DNA from: Comamonas testosteroni
GTDB taxonomy: Bacteria > Pseudomonadota > Gammaproteobacteria > Burkholderiales > Burkholderiaceae_C
DNA length: 64,000 nt
Assembly (NCBI RefSeq): GCF_030505195.1
Contig: NZ_CP129672.1
Span: forward strand, 4,870,501-4,934,500
Direction of reading: 5' to 3'
The position numbers were made by a program, and so were the translations under genes. Positions 57,348 through 64,000 of the stretch are shown here, in pieces. Each line of letters opens with the position of its first letter. The stretch's first letter is position 1. The notes under the pieces were generated by a model. That model worked only from the letters and a program-made list of their open reading frames with translations. It was not told the DNA's origin and did no database searches.

Positions 57348-58232
57348 ATGAACCCAGGCTTCAGTTACCGGCACCTTTACTATTTTTGGGTTGTCGCCAA
57401 AGAAGGTGGCATGGCTCGCGCTGCAGAACGTTTGGGCATGGCCGTGCAAACTGTGAGCACGCAAGTTCGTGAGTTGGAGCGGTCTCTGGGGTATGTTCTG
57501 CTCAAGCCCTCAGGTCGAGGAGTGGTGCTGACGGATGCGGGACTTGCCGCCATGCGGCAGGCAGAGCAAATATTTCAACTTGGAGAGCAACTTCCTGCGG
57601 TAGTGCGCGATGCAGTAGGCGCGCCTACGGTGCGTCTGATTGTCGGAATCTCCGACGAATTGCCTAAGCTGGCGGTTCAGAGCTTGATGCAGTCAGTGAT
57701 GCAGGAGAGGAACCTCCGGCTACTGTGTATGGTCGATGAGTTTGAGGACCTGTTGGGTGACCTCGCGTTGCATCGATTAGATGTTGTTCTTGCAGACCGA
57801 GCCGCGCCGCTCAACCCGAACTTGAAAGTCTATAGTCATTCCCTGGGTTCATCTCCGTTGGCTTGGTATGCGCCATCATCGCTGTATGTAGCAGCTAAGC
57901 ACAATTTTCCTCATTCTCTATCCACGGTGCCCGTCCTACTGCCAACCACGCATGCTGCCGTGCGTCCAAGGCTCGATCAGTGGTTTGAGCGCAACTCAAT
58001 CAGACCACACCTCGTCGGAGAATTTGAAGACAGTGCCTTGCTCAAGACATTTGGCGCTGCCGGTATGGGTGTATTTCCCATGGCCAGCCTCGTTCACGAG
58101 GAGTTGACCAGCCGATATGCAGTGAAACGTCTCGGTGCCTGCGAGGGTGTTGAAGAACATTTTTTTGCGATTGCTGCAAGTCGCAAAGTGTTGCATCCGC
58201 TGGTGCAGCAGTTGTTCCCATCACAAGAATAG
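57348..58232 (+). CDS. nhaR: NhaR-type LysR regulator
   Basis: 294 residues. The N-terminus SYRHLYYFWVVAKEGGMARA, then MAVQTVSTQVRELERSLGYV and SGRGVVLTDAGL, matches E. coli NhaR closely, as does the later GEFEDSALLKTFGAAGMGVF. NhaR senses Na+ and alkaline pH and activates nhaA and other genes. Here it is divergent from the UspA-TerC-UspA genes and probably controls them, which links the cassette to sodium/pH stress. No NhaA gene is nearby. Start at ATG 57348. Confidence 0.9.
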   Translation: MNPGFSYRHLYYFWVVAKEGGMARAAERLGMAVQTVSTQVRELERSLGYVLLKPSGRGVVLTDAGLAAMRQAEQIFQLGEQLPAVVRDAVGAPTVRLIVGISDELPKLAVQSLMQSVMQERNLRLLCMVDEFEDLLGDLALHRLDVVLADRAAPLNPNLKVYSHSLGSSPLAWYAPSSLYVAAKHNFPHSLSTVPVLLPTTHAAVRPRLDQWFERNSIRPHLVGEFEDSALLKTFGAAGMGVFPMASLVHEELTSRYAVKRLGACEGVEEHFFAIAASRKVLHPLVQQLFPSQE

Positions 58233-58292
58233 CGGATCGACGGTTTCTCGTTGAAGACTGGGTAGCAAGGCCTGCACTTTGCCGCGCTAGTG

Positions 58293-58310
58293 ACCCGGCT
58301 AGGGTTCGAC
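58293..58310 (+). promoter_or_regulatory. Late-gene element 5, upstream of remnant terS
   Basis: Reads ACCCGGCTAGGGTTCGAC, matching the consensus, 31 bp before the remnant terS start. The hairpin after it is degenerate (arms differ at two positions). Confidence 0.65.
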
Positions 58311-58341
58311 GCTTGACGCCACGCGCCTCAGTATCTGGTGC

Positions 58342-58725
58342 ATGGCATCCAGTGAGGCAGTATCCAAATCCAAGAAGAGTACCCAGTCGGCCCCCGGCGC
58401 GAAGGAGGCCGGCAAGGCCGCGCCCACCGATTGGGAACGCATCGAGCTTGATTACCGTGCAGGCGTAAAGACACTACGCCAGATCGCAGATGAGAATGGC
58501 ATTACGCACGGTGCTATCAACAAGAGAGCGAAACGCGACGGATGGGCGCGCGATCTGTCCGAGAAAATCCAGCGCAAGGCGGATGCGCTGGTATCCAAAG
58601 CGGCAGTATCCAGCGAGGTATCCAAGGAAACCAGAGCTGCAGAGCGCGCAGTAGTCGACGCCAATGCACAGGCCATTGCCGATGTGCGCCGCAGCTGCCG
58701 GGCCATGCTCTACATGTGTACCTGA
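58342..58725 (+). pseudogene. Truncated terminase small subunit (fusion)
   Basis: The first 116 or so residues match TerS of the first phage (MASSEAVSK, DYRAGVKTLRQIADENGITH and QAIADVR). At about 58690 the sequence jumps into the middle of the 388-residue tail gene, adding RSCRAMLYMCT in the wrong frame before a stop. The DNA-binding domain is kept and most of the oligomerisation domain is lost. If made, it could still bind the packaging site and interfere with an intact phage, which is speculative. Confidence 0.8.
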
Positions 58726-59062
58726 GCGGGCGCGATGGCTAGGGAATGTTCTTCGCCGGTACCGCCACAGAGCGCAGCTTTGAATTTGGCGGGCGCAATA
58801 GCTCTCGGGTGCTGCCCGATGGCACGCTGATGGCCTTCTGGCGGGGACGTGTGCTTGTGGCCCAGGGCAAGGTGCTGTGGGCCAGCCGCCCGGCCGTGCC
58901 GCACCTGAGCGACTGGCGCGACTTCAAGCCCATGGCGGCCGACATTACGGCCCTGGTGCCCGTGGAGACGGGCATTTATGTGGGCGCGACGCAGGATTTG
59001 ATTTTCTTGGGCGGCGATGCGAATGCCGAGCTCTGCGAGTGGGGGCTGGCCTGGCCCGGCTG
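58693..59062 (+). pseudogene. Fused tail-gene middle and endolysin 3' end
   Basis: The frame reads LPGHALHVYLSGRDG, a stop, then GMFFAGTATERSFEFG, LMAFWRGRVLVAQGKVLWAS and IYVGATQDLIFLGG, which correspond to residues about 180-300 of the 32642 tail gene. It then joins GDANAELCEWGLAWPG, the end of the endolysin (first-phage position about 39268). A short GGCG shared at the joint suggests a microhomology-mediated deletion. It is not functional. Confidence 0.8.
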
Positions 59063-59542
59063 ACCCTCTACACATCCCTGGCAGCAGCTGCGGCCGGCGC
59101 TGCACTGGCATGGCCCTTTCAGGCGGCGCGCCTTGGGGCCGATCTGGCCGACGAGCGGTTGCAGGCCAGCCAGTACCGCGAGCAGATCGCTGATGAACGC
59201 ACGGCCGCCGGCCGGCGTCTACTGGCCGTCGAACGCACGGTCAACGACAAATACCAAGGAGCCCTGAATGAAGCCATCCAGAAGCAGACCGGTTTGCAGG
59301 CTGCAGCTGATCGCGTTCGCCGTGAGCGTGACGGCCTGCGCAAGCAAATGTCCGATGCCGAGCAGGGACTTGCCGACGCTTCCACCGCAGCCCTCATCGA
59401 GTACGCCCGAGCCCTCGGAAAAGTATTCGGACAGTGCAGCCAGCGATACACAGAGCTGGCAATCCGAGCTGATGGCCACGCAGTTGATGCAGCAACCTGC
59501 CGCGCAGCTTGGCCAGTGATTCCCCAAACCAAGGAAAACTAA
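59039..59542 (+). CDS. Rz: Rz-like spanin, second copy
   Basis: About 167 residues from GTG 59039. The membrane helix (LTLYTSLAAAAAGAALAWPF) and coiled coil (ADERLQASQYREQIADERTA, RVRRERDGLRKQMSDAEQGL) are kept, with about 85% identity to the first copy. The upstream endolysin is deleted, so it may be orphaned, but its frame is intact. Rz1 remains nested inside. Confidence 0.75.
   Translation: MGAGLARLTLYTSLAAAAAGAALAWPFQAARLGADLADERLQASQYREQIADERTAAGRRLLAVERTVNDKYQGALNEAIQKQTGLQAAADRVRRERDGLRKQMSDAEQGLADASTAALIEYARALGKVFGQCSQRYTELAIRADGHAVDAATCRAAWPVIPQTKEN
59268..59519 (+). CDS. Rz1: Rz1-like lipoprotein, second copy
   Basis: 83 residues nested in Rz: LIAFAVSVTAC lipobox and Pro/Ser-rich mature part (LPTLPPQPSSSTPEPSEKYS). 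The frame is open as in the first phage, so selection or recent origin has kept it. Confidence 0.75.
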   Translation: MKPSRSRPVCRLQLIAFAVSVTACASKCPMPSRDLPTLPPQPSSSTPEPSEKYSDSAASDTQSWQSELMATQLMQQPAAQLGQ

Positions 59543-59944
59543 TGAGCAAAATTGCGCTCACCGAGCAGATGGTCGGCCGCTTCCTGTCCTCGCCTCTGCC
59601 GGCCGACTTTGCGCCTGACTGCGGTATTACCTTCACCAGCTCGCCACATGCTGGCATGACCCCCCATGGGCACGAACCTGCTGCACTTCGGCCAGGCCAT
59701 GGCGATGCTCGAGCACTGCATCAATGGCTGCGAACCCAATACCAGTGCGCTGCCGCCCCAACAGCAGCGCGTGCTGGATGAAAAGCAAGAGCTGGACATC
59801 CGAATCACCAGGCTGGACGAGTTCATTCTGCGCAATGCCTTGTTTCACCAGCTGGACCCCGATGAGCAGGCCCGCATGCGCCGTCAGCTCGATGTAATGC
59901 GTGAGCTGTCTGTGATCCTGGGCGAGCGCATCTCTGCTTTCTAG
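59542..59944 (+). pseudogene. Acb2/Tad1-hairpin-like protein, frameshifted copy
   Basis: Starts MSKIALTEQMVGRFLSSPLP like the 39798 gene, but a run of six C at 59660-59665 (five in the first copy) shifts the frame after HAGMTP. The downstream part is open from ATG 59666 (MGTNLLHFGQAMAMLEHCIN) to the end and holds the whole helical hairpin (QQQRVLDEKQELDIRITRLD to LGERISAF), 92 residues. It could still be made from that internal start. The same GC hairpin follows the stop. Confidence 0.6.
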
Positions 59945-59949
59945 GCCTT

Positions 59950-59967
59950 CCGGCCCGCACCGGCCGG
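59950..59967 (+). terminator. GC hairpin after the second lysis region
   Basis: CCGGCC, loop CGCACC, GGCCGG, identical to 40205-40222 and 5 bases after the stop. Conservation in both phages supports a function such as termination. Confidence 0.4.
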
Positions 59968-60005
59968 CTGCCGGATTCCGCTGCATGCTGATCAGCAATC
60001 TTCAA

Positions 60006-60050
60006 TTGCATTCAACCAAAGGCATTCCCTCCCATCAACCGCAAATGCAC
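60006..60050 (-). pseudogene. Degenerate 3' gene fragment, copy C
   Basis: The reverse strand reads CAFAVDGREC, a decayed form of MIAVDGTEMP. It is the weakest of the four fragments and is recognisable only by comparison. Confidence 0.35.
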
Positions 60051-60175
60051 ACATAACTGATGCAGGAACATGCAGGGCTACTTCGCCTGTGATTTCAACA
60101 AAGCGTTAGCGCCTGGTTTTGTCTCATGGTGGCCAATTCCGCTTTGACTCTAAACTGGTCAAAGGAGGGAGAGCC

Positions 60176-61054
60176 ATGACAGATGAAAAGATAGCGAATG
60201 CTCAGTTGCTGGCCGTCATTAGAGTGCCTGAAGAGGATCGAGTGCAATGCCAGAATCCGGGATGTGGGCATGGCGTACGTGCTGCGGTTTATATCGTTCG
60301 AGATACCGGTGACTTGATGGTTCTTGGCAGCAAATGTTTTGAGCGCAGATATGGCTCTGCAAAAGCATTGGGGGGAGCCCAATACAGCTCGGGCTCAGGT
60401 GGCCGCCAGCTATCTGCGGATGAGCGCGATCTGCTTGTCTCCAACACCGAGCTTTTGTTGGCACGCTTTGCTGAAGAGGTGCGGGTGCATCTTTTGCGAG
60501 TTCAGGCCTTAGAACAAGAGCGACGAAGGCTCGAGGCAAAAGATGCGGAGCGGAGAGCTGAGTTTGCACGCGCTGCGCGTGAGCGAGCGCAATCAGGGAG
60601 GATGGATCCCAGAGAAAAGCTGCGGCTTCTGCGGGCTGAATTTGGCGCCAGAAAGGCGGTCCAACAAGCAATGCAGCAGGCGGCTGTTGATCCAATCTCG
60701 CATCCGGCCGTCAAACTCGGGCAGCCTCCAGCCTGGGCAGCAGAGGTGAAGCAAAACGGGAGTTTCTTCTGCCATCTTTTTAAGGATGAGAGCCAATGGG
60801 TTGTGTATCAGCGGCAGGATGGCGTCTATGCGCTGCGACCTTGGCCAGATGCCAAGGAGGGCTGGGATGAAGCGTTGCCCCCGAGCTTGGGTCATGTGCA
60901 GGCTGAGCTGGGCTACTACCGCATTGCAGATTATTTGTCGTTCTCAATGGCCGTGAGGAAATTCAGCGCTGGCATTCGCAACACGTCGAACCCTGCAGAA
61001 ATTCAGCATCACTTTGATCTGCTAAATGACGAAGCTGGCACTGCAAAGTCCTAA
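60176..61054 (+). CDS. Hypothetical protein with a treble-clef-like zinc site, 292 aa
   Basis: From ATG 60176 (MTDEKIANAQLLAVIRVPEE) with AAAGGAGG about 10 bases upstream. Near the N-terminus, VQCQNPGCGHGVRAA and then MVLGSKCFERRYG give a Cys-rich pair spaced as in small zinc ribbons. The middle is a long charged helix (LRVQALEQERRRLEAKDAER RAEF). The C-terminal third (FFCHLFKDESQWVVYQRQDG VYAL) is beta-rich. No family is recognised. It lies in the accessory end of the second phage and has intact codons. Confidence 0.55.
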   Translation: MTDEKIANAQLLAVIRVPEEDRVQCQNPGCGHGVRAAVYIVRDTGDLMVLGSKCFERRYGSAKALGGAQYSSGSGGRQLSADERDLLVSNTELLLARFAEEVRVHLLRVQALEQERRRLEAKDAERRAEFARAARERAQSGRMDPREKLRLLRAEFGARKAVQQAMQQAAVDPISHPAVKLGQPPAWAAEVKQNGSFFCHLFKDESQWVVYQRQDGVYALRPWPDAKEGWDEALPPSLGHVQAELGYYRIADYLSFSMAVRKFSAGIRNTSNPAEIQHHFDLLNDEAGTAKS

Positions 61055-61059
61055 CTCAA

Positions 61060-61320
61060 TCAATAGCCTTCGATCAAAGGCATTTCCGTCCCATCGACCG
61101 CAATCATCACGCCCGTGGTGTTGTGGTCGATTTCAATTGGGACGCCCCACATTTCATCGGGCTTGGCGAAGGCGTTGACGATGTTGAACTGCCGCAGCTC
61201 TTCAGGCGTCATCTTGATGAGCATGGGAATGGGATAGGCGTTATTGTGGGCCTTCTAGTGCCGGAGGAACGTGTGGCACACGCGCTTGTGGACTGTGTGG
61301 ATCGGGGATTCATCGGTCAT
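61060..61320 (-). pseudogene. Small phage-type gene with in-frame amber (WGVPIEID family)
   Basis: Reverse strand from ATG 61318-61320: MTDESPIHTVHKRVCHTFLR, H, TAG (61255-61257), then KAHNNAYPIPMLIKMTPEEL, RQFNIVNAFAKPDEMWGVPI, EIDHNTTGVMIAVDGTEMPL, IEGY and stop. It would be 86 residues without the amber, and an internal Met (MLIKM) could give a 54-residue product. Fragments of its 3' end occur at 40433, 41721 and 60006. It looks like an old phage gene spread with each phage copy. Function unknown. Confidence 0.55.
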
Positions 61321-61500
61321 GGCGCGATTGTCTCAGAGCGGGGCGCGGCTCTTGGGCGCATGACTGGAAACGGCCTACGCGGTGAAATTAGCGTAAAAAA
61401 GACCTTGAATGCACGATTGGGAGGGGGCAGATGGTTCTTAGCTGGAAAACCTTCGACACCAGGAAAGGCGGGAAATCTATCGATTCGTTGGCTGAGATGC
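61321..61500. other. No gene between phage remnant and IS1182 remnant
   Basis: About 180 bp with only short open frames lacking ribosome sites or motifs. I see nothing in it. Confidence 0.4.
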
Positions 61501-61761
61501 TCATGAAGTTTTTAGTTTCCACACAGCCTCGATACGATTGAGATATCCGTAAATATAGAGCTTGAGTAGCACCGCAGGGTGGTAGGCCGGGCGGCCTGTG
61601 GATGCTGGTGTTGACCCATCAAAGCCCAGCGAGAGCAGGTCCAGTTCTTCAACGAATGCATCGACAATGCGCACCGGATTGTCTGCACCCACCAAGTCAT
61701 CGAGACACGCGGGCGGCAAGGTCACTCGCTCGCGGGACTGGCCTTCGATGAATCGCTTCAT
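61501..61761 (-). pseudogene. IS1182-family transposase N-terminal fragment
   Basis: Starts MKRFIEGQSRERVTLPPACL and continues NPVRIVDAFVEELDLLSLGF, STGRPAYHPAVLLKLYIYGY and LNRI, the typical IS1182/DUF772 N-terminus. After LNRI it diverges and ends at 61501. A full protein is over 400 residues, so most is lost. Its start codon lies at the IS481 copy 2 insertion; the target duplication CTTCATG includes the ATG. Confidence 0.85.
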
Positions 61762-61762
61762 G

Positions 61763-62979
61763 TGTAGAAGTTCCGATCTGATCTGACAGATGCTCCCGTT
61801 TCGGACGGTACGGCTGTCAGATTAATTCAGCTCTTTTACCTTGTCGTCCCACACCTCCTTTGCATCCATCAGCGTTTGCAGCGGCGTCCGGCCACAGCAC
61901 ATCTTGCCTTGATGTGTTCGCTGCCCGTTGTAGTAATTGATCCAGTCGTCCAGATCCGTTTGCAGCTCGTCAATTGATCGGTAGATCTTGCGCCTGAACG
62001 CCACCTGGTAGAACTCCTGCAGGATGGTCTTGTGGAATCGCTCGCAGATGCCATTGGTCTGCGGGTGACGCACCTTCGTCTTGGTGTGTTCAATGTCATT
62101 GACGGCTAGGTACAGCTGGTAGTCGTGCGTTTCGGCCTTACCGCAATACTCCGTGCCCCTGTCGGTCAAGATTCGCAACAGCCCCATGCCTTGCTCGGCC
62201 AGGAACGGCAGCACCCGGTCATTGAGCAGATCAGCACCCGTGATCGGTGTTTTTGTGGTGTAGAGCTTGGCAGCGGCCCATTTGGAATAGGTGTCCACAA
62301 AGGTCTGCTGGTAGATGCGCCCGACTCCCTTGATCGAGCCCACATAGAAGGTGTCCTGGCTACCCAGATAACCGGGATGGGCGGTTTCGATTTCTCCGCA
62401 GGCCAGCTCATCTTCACGCTTTTTCTCCAAGGCTGTCACCTGGGCTTCGGTGAGCACAGCGCCAGTTTTGGCGACCTCGGCCTCCAGGTTTGACAGACGC
62501 TGTTTGAAGCTGGCCAGTTGATGGCGCATCCAGATGGAGCGCACACCGGATGGCGACACAAAGATGCCCCGCTGGCGTAATTCATTGCTGGCACGCAACT
62601 GTCCATGCGCTGGCTGCTCAAGGGCATAGGCGAGGACAACCGCTTCAATGGCTTCATCAACCCGGTTCTTGGGATTGGGCTTTCGCCGAGAGGTCTGGAT
62701 CAGGGCTTCAACGCCACCTTCTTCGTGGGCATGCTGATAGCGATAAAAGGTGTCACGGGACACGCCCATGACTTTGCATGCCTTGGAGATGTTGCCCAGC
62801 TCACTGGCCAGATTGAGTAGGCCGACCTTGTGCCGAATGATGGTTTGGTTGAAACTGTTCATGAGGTTTCTCCGTTGGGCGCTCGCGCGCCCGGATTGAT
62901 AAAGATTCGTACCCTTATCAAAACGGGAAACCTCACCTATTGGCAAGGCCCACTGTCAGATCAAGTCTGAACTTCTACA
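61763..62979 (-). mobile_element. IS481-family element, copy 2 (1,217 bp, inverted)
   Basis: Same length, ends and transposase as 49599-50815, in opposite orientation. 7-bp target duplication CTTCATG at 61756-61762 and 62980-62986, different from copy 1, so it arrived on its own. It interrupts the start of an IS1182 transposase gene. Confidence 0.9.
61822..62862 (-). CDS. IS481-family transposase, copy 2
   Basis: The amino-acid sequence is identical to copy 1 (49716-50756), with ATG at 62862 (MNSFNQTIIRHK). DDE residues in ILTDRGTEYC and the GICERFHKTI glutamate are intact. Identity of both copies suggests recent transposition or gene conversion. Confidence 0.9.
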   Translation of the reverse strand: MNSFNQTIIRHKVGLLNLASELGNISKACKVMGVSRDTFYRYQHAHEEGGVEALIQTSRRKPNPKNRVDEAIEAVVLAYALEQPAHGQLRASNELRQRGIFVSPSGVRSIWMRHQLASFKQRLSNLEAEVAKTGAVLTEAQVTALEKKREDELACGEIETAHPGYLGSQDTFYVGSIKGVGRIYQQTFVDTYSKWAAAKLYTTKTPITGADLLNDRVLPFLAEQGMGLLRILTDRGTEYCGKAETHDYQLYLAVNDIEHTKTKVRHPQTNGICERFHKTILQEFYQVAFRRKIYRSIDELQTDLDDWINYYNGQRTHQGKMCCGRTPLQTLMDAKEVWDDKVKELN

Positions 62980-62986
62980 CTTCATG

Positions 62987-63137
62987 GGTCACCTCGCTAA
63001 AACCGGGTGTTTTGATTTTAATTTTTGAAGATTGTCGAGCCAAGCGTTTTTACACAGCCTCGGCCAGAAGCAGGCAATGATGGAAAGGATCAGCAGCCAC
63101 AGGGCAGACTCCATTTGGCCACCAAGGCACAACATTC
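62987..63137. other. IS1182 5' remnant and truncated small gene
   Basis: The right part of the IS1182 element, with a likely terminal segment at CTGTGTAAAAACGC (reverse, about 63044-63058). To its right the reverse strand encodes MESALWLLILSIIACFWPRL from 63114, probably a small membrane protein gene cut off by the IS. It would follow the ArsR-rhodanese gene in one operon. Confidence 0.35.
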
Positions 63138-63815
63138 CTAGTGTCTTATCGTCTCCACACGCATCCCCGCAGCCCACCACCCAGGAAAGCCGTCGTACAC
63201 CCGATCCGCCTGGAATCCTTGAGCACGCAGCCAGGCAACTGCCTCTATCGAGAGCACGCAATAGCGGCCGCCACAATAGGCAAGGATTTCCTGGTTGCGC
63301 GGCAATTGGGCTAGGTGTTGATCGAGCTCCTCGGTCGGAATATTGATCGCACCTGGGATGTGTCCACTCTCATAGTCTTGGTGAGACCGGACATCCAGAA
63401 GTAGTGCCCCGTTCTCCAATTTCTCGAGCAATTCCTCGATGGAGACTCCCTCCAGTTGTTCCGGACGCTGGATGCTGTCCGAAATGATGCGCTGCATGTC
63501 AGCCTGCTGGTGACAAACATAGTCGTGTAGGGACGCAAGCAGGTTGGCGACAGGACCGCTGCCAATGCGATACAGCACCTGCTTTCCATCTCGCCGCGAC
63601 TGAACCAATCCCACCTGTCGCAATTGCTTCAGGTGCTGGGATGCATTAGTGACGGAAAGGCCGGTGTCTTCAGCCAGCTGTTCCACGGAACTCTCGCGCT
63701 TAAAGATCGCCTCCAGCAAGGCCAACCGATGGGCATGCCCAAGTGTCTTGGCGACGTTGGCCAGGTCATCCAGTGATTCAAAGGGAGGCGGAGTCGCGCT
63801 CATTGTGGTCTTCAT
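63138..63815 (-). CDS. ArsR-family regulator fused to a rhodanese domain
   Basis: About 225 residues from ATG 63815 (MKTTMSATPPPFESLDDLAN); MSAT at 63803 is also possible. N-terminal ArsR winged helix: VAKTLGHAHRLALLEAIFKR, SSVEQLAEDTGLSVTNASQH and LKQLRQVGLVQSRRDGKQVL. From residue 120 there is a rhodanese domain: GALLLDVRSHQDYESGHIPG, INIPTEELDQHL and the active loop AYCGGRYCVLS with two cysteines. Such fusions are thought to sense sulfur or redox species and control a nearby transporter. It is divergent from an MFS gene at 63882 with only 66 bp between, so it probably represses that gene and itself. Confidence 0.9.
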   Translation of the reverse strand: MKTTMSATPPPFESLDDLANVAKTLGHAHRLALLEAIFKRESSVEQLAEDTGLSVTNASQHLKQLRQVGLVQSRRDGKQVLYRIGSGPVANLLASLHDYVCHQQADMQRIISDSIQRPEQLEGVSIEELLEKLENGALLLDVRSHQDYESGHIPGAINIPTEELDQHLAQLPRNQEILAYCGGRYCVLSIEAVAWLRAQGFQADRVYDGFPGWWAAGMRVETIRH

Positions 63816-63881
63816 TGACGCCAAGATACCACCCTAATATCATTTCAACAATTAATGGAATAATGTTTTTAAAGGATGAAG

Positions 63882-64000
63882 ATGGACTCAACATCAGGGA
63901 AAGACGCGTCATGGGGTGAGTTGTTTCAGGGACGCAATGGGCTTCGTTCCATTGCTCTGGCGGGTGGGGTTGCATTGCATGCAATCAATATCTACGTGGT
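63882..64000 (+). CDS. MFS transporter, N-terminal part (runs off the window)
   Basis: ATG 63882 (MDSTSGKDASWGELFQGRNG, then LRSIALAGGVALHAINIYVV) with AAAGGATG upstream. RNGLRSIALAGGVALHAIN is the common first membrane helix of certain MFS transporters. It is divergent from the ArsR-rhodanese gene. Only 40 residues are in the window. Confidence 0.65.
   Translation, partial: MDSTSGKDASWGELFQGRNGLRSIALAGGVALHAINIYV

Larger units (their letters stand above)
51871..61320 (+). mobile_element. Second prophage, deleted relative of the first
   Basis: 51871-53720 is collinear with 1721-3575 of the first phage. A stress-gene cassette replaces the moron pair. Then 58270-59970 contains terS', a tail-gene middle, the endolysin tail, Rz, Rz1 and the sponge-like gene in first-phage order with about 27 kb and 5.7 kb missing. 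Fragments of a shared small gene lie at 60006 and 61060. It is a defective relic. Confidence 0.85.

Noticed and set aside
61123..61506. A 127-residue forward frame
   Set aside because: Antisense to the WGVPIEID pseudogene and the DNA next to it; no family likeness.
49599..62979. A composite transposon made by the two IS481 copies
   Set aside because: Each copy has its own 7-bp target duplication, so they inserted separately.
1..64000. CRISPR arrays, rRNA or complete tRNA genes
   Set aside because: No regularly spaced identical repeats and no full cloverleaf was seen; only a tRNA 3' fragment at 45807.

Overview
The window is high-GC bacterial DNA dominated by one nearly complete tailed-phage genome integrated as a prophage. 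A second, heavily deleted relative of the same phage follows, set in an IS-rich accessory region. Gene content (NhaR, Alx/TerC, RdgC, rhodanese-ArsR proteins, and IS481, IS3, IS256 and IS1182-type elements) and codon use suggest a beta-proteobacterium, most likely Comamonadaceae. That placement is inference. No rRNA, complete tRNA, CRISPR array, integrase or repressor was seen, so the prophage's left end and lysogeny genes should lie left of base 1.

Layout. Bases 1-3575: early/replication genes (O-like and P-like replication proteins, DUF1064, an HNH-like zinc protein, a winged-helix protein). 3764-5243: a moron pair (lipoprotein, HNH endonuclease). 5424-16040: packaging and head operons (small and large terminase, P22-type portal, scaffold, N4-gp56/DUF4043-like capsid, adaptors). 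16037-27897: a reverse-strand membrane protein and a 3,772-residue polyvalent protein with ParB-like, N6-adenine methyltransferase, HEXXGH zincin-like and phosphoribosyltransferase-like segments. 28064-30143: an inserted LysR/NAD(P)-binding cassette. 30343-38340: tail/virion genes, including a protein built from eleven SLxPxxFGxP repeats. 38391-40199: lysis (holin, endolysin, Rz, embedded Rz1) and a possible nucleotide-sponge (Acb2/Tad1 hairpin) protein. 40315-45535: small genes, a DUF1566 protein, an RNB exoribonuclease and a transglutaminase in AT-rich DNA.

45536-49598 holds a strong hairpin, a tRNA 3'-end fragment (possible att site), an rdgC pseudogene and decayed IS elements. 49599-62979 is bracketed by two inverted copies of one IS481-family element, each with its own 7-bp target duplication. 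Between them lies the second phage: early genes, a UspA-TerC-UspA/NhaR stress cassette whose terC is split by an IS256-family element, and a remnant in which terS, a tail gene and the endolysin gene are fused by two large deletions, followed by Rz/Rz1 and a frameshifted copy of the sponge gene. The right end has an ArsR-rhodanese regulator and the start of an MFS transporter.

The most notable pattern is an 18-bp element, ACCCNNCTAGGGTTCGAC. It lies before terS, the giant gene, the tail operon and the lysis operon, before terS of the remnant, and in degenerate form before the scaffold gene. At three of these sites a perfect hairpin next to it covers or abuts the first gene's start or Shine-Dalgarno sequence. 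This looks like a phage-specific late-gene control system, and nothing in the window obviously encodes its reader.
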